Source of the DNA: Shewanella electrica
GTDB lineage: Bacteria > Pseudomonadota > Gammaproteobacteria > Enterobacterales > Shewanellaceae
Assembly: GCF_022321485.1 (NCBI RefSeq)
Contig: NZ_JAKOGG010000003.1
Location: 1 to 64,000 of the forward strand
Length of the DNA stretch: 64,000 nucleotides
Direction of reading: 5' to 3'
Of this stretch, positions 63,421 to 64,000 are shown piece after piece; position 1 is the stretch's first letter; every line of letters begins with the position of its first letter. The position numbers and the translations under genes were made by a program. A model generated the notes under the pieces. It did not search any database and was not told the DNA's origin. It saw only the letters and a list, made by a program, of their open reading frames with translations.

Positions 63421-64000
63421 ATGCAAATTGGAATACCGAGAGAAGGCCTCGCCGGTGAGACTCGGGTCGCTGCGACCCCAGCCACCGTTGAGCAACTAAA
63501 AAAGCTCGGCTTCGAAGTTACTGTTCAAGCGGGCGCGGGGGCGTTGTCCAGCTTTGATGATAAGGCTTTTGAAGCTGCTGGAGCCACTGTGGCGCCAGAC
63601 GTATGGCAAGCCGACCTGATCTTCAAGGTCAATGCACCCACCGAAGAAGAGATTGGCCAAATCAAAGATGGGGCAACTCTGGTGAGCTTTATCTGGCCGG
63701 CGCAGAATCCTGAGCTGGTAGAGAAGCTGTCCCAACGCAACATCAACGTGATGGCGATGGACATGGTGCCGCGTATTTCACGCGCTCAATCACTCGATGC
63801 TTTGTCATCCATGGCCAACATTGGTGGCTACCGTGCCGTCGTTGAAGCGGCCCATGAGTTTGGTCGCTTCTTCACTGGTCAAATCACCGCCGCGGGTAAA
63901 GTACCACCAGCCAAAGTATTGGTGATTGGTGCTGGTGTGGCGGGTCTGGCTGCTATTGGTGCGGCCGGTTCTCTCGGTGCTGTGGTACGCGCGTTTGATA
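63421..64000 (+). CDS. pntA: NAD(P) transhydrogenase subunit alpha, partial (cut by window edge)
   Basis: The first 193 codons of PntA, the NAD(H)-binding subunit of the proton-translocating transhydrogenase. MQIGIPREGLAGETRVAATP and RAQSLDALSSMANIGGYRAV are clear, followed by the start of the Rossmann nucleotide-binding fold (VLVIGAGVAGLAAIGAAGSLGA). AGGGA precedes the ATG. The frame runs off the window. It is divergent from cysJ; transhydrogenase makes NADPH, which CysJ consumes (a suggestive but unproven link). Confidence 0.93.
   Translation, partial: MQIGIPREGLAGETRVAATPATVEQLKKLGFEVTVQAGAGALSSFDDKAFEAAGATVAPDVWQADLIFKVNAPTEEEIGQIKDGATLVSFIWPAQNPELVEKLSQRNINVMAMDMVPRISRAQSLDALSSMANIGGYRAVVEAAHEFGRFFTGQITAAGKVPPAKVLVIGAGVAGLAAIGAAGSLGAVVRAFD

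Overview
The window looks like a chromosomal segment of a Shewanella-like marine gammaproteobacterium (order Alteromonadales). The basis is the protein families: a CsdA/CsdE pair, FdnGHI+FdhE, HemG, OmPLA (PldA), RlhA, FolM, Tas, DUF3144 and DUF3601 proteins, a large secreted S8 protease, the cysJIH order, and strong CRP-like sites in front of a respiratory operon. No rRNA, tRNA, CRISPR array, prophage or complete IS was seen.

Layout. 0-1.4 kb: an AT-rich orphan gene and a structured non-coding stretch. 1.4-11.7 kb (minus strand): an L-arabinose locus with two secreted glycosidases (GH43 lipoprotein with a ricin-type lectin end, and GH97), a lipoprotein aldose epimerase, a HAD phosphatase, and araA, araD and araB. 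Terminators split it into araBDA, HAD-galM and GH97-GH43 blocks. No arabinose transporter or regulator lies inside the window. 12.9-15.9 kb: a DASS dicarboxylate transporter and a class I fumarase. 16-24.2 kb: housekeeping and small proteins (acetyltransferases, YjjX, Tas, CsdA/CsdE, a degenerate GGDEF protein). 24.3-29.8 kb: a cysteine-type, Tat-exported formate dehydrogenase operon with its maturation factor, preceded by two CRP-like sites. 29.8-31.0 kb: a long intergenic region with an inverted repeat, a possible ncRNA ending in a strong terminator, and a striking island of 7-bp repeats.

31-46.6 kb: membrane proteins of unknown role, RlhA, an unannotated 46-codon ORF, a 1259-residue subtilase, and a periplasmic binding protein paired with a chemoreceptor but with no ABC permease. 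46.6-55.7 kb: pseudouridine synthase, FolM, Ung, tautomerase, an oxidoreductase divergent from a LysR regulator, a LysE exporter, HemG with a cytochrome b561-like partner, and CobA. 55.9-64 kb: PldA, a short element with terminal inverted repeats that has a second copy 44 kb away, an S41-like protein that has lost its serine, a candidate small gene with an apparent -1 frameshift, the sulfite/PAPS reduction operon cysJIH, and the start of pntA.

The themes are sugar scavenging, anaerobic respiration (formate, fumarate/C4-dicarboxylates) and sulfate assimilation; CobA makes the siroheme precursor used by CysI. The most unusual material is between the genes: the heptamer island, the duplicated MITE-like element, the ~100-bp tandem repeat next to araA, and the small genes. 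All calls were made by reading the sequence; no database search was run.
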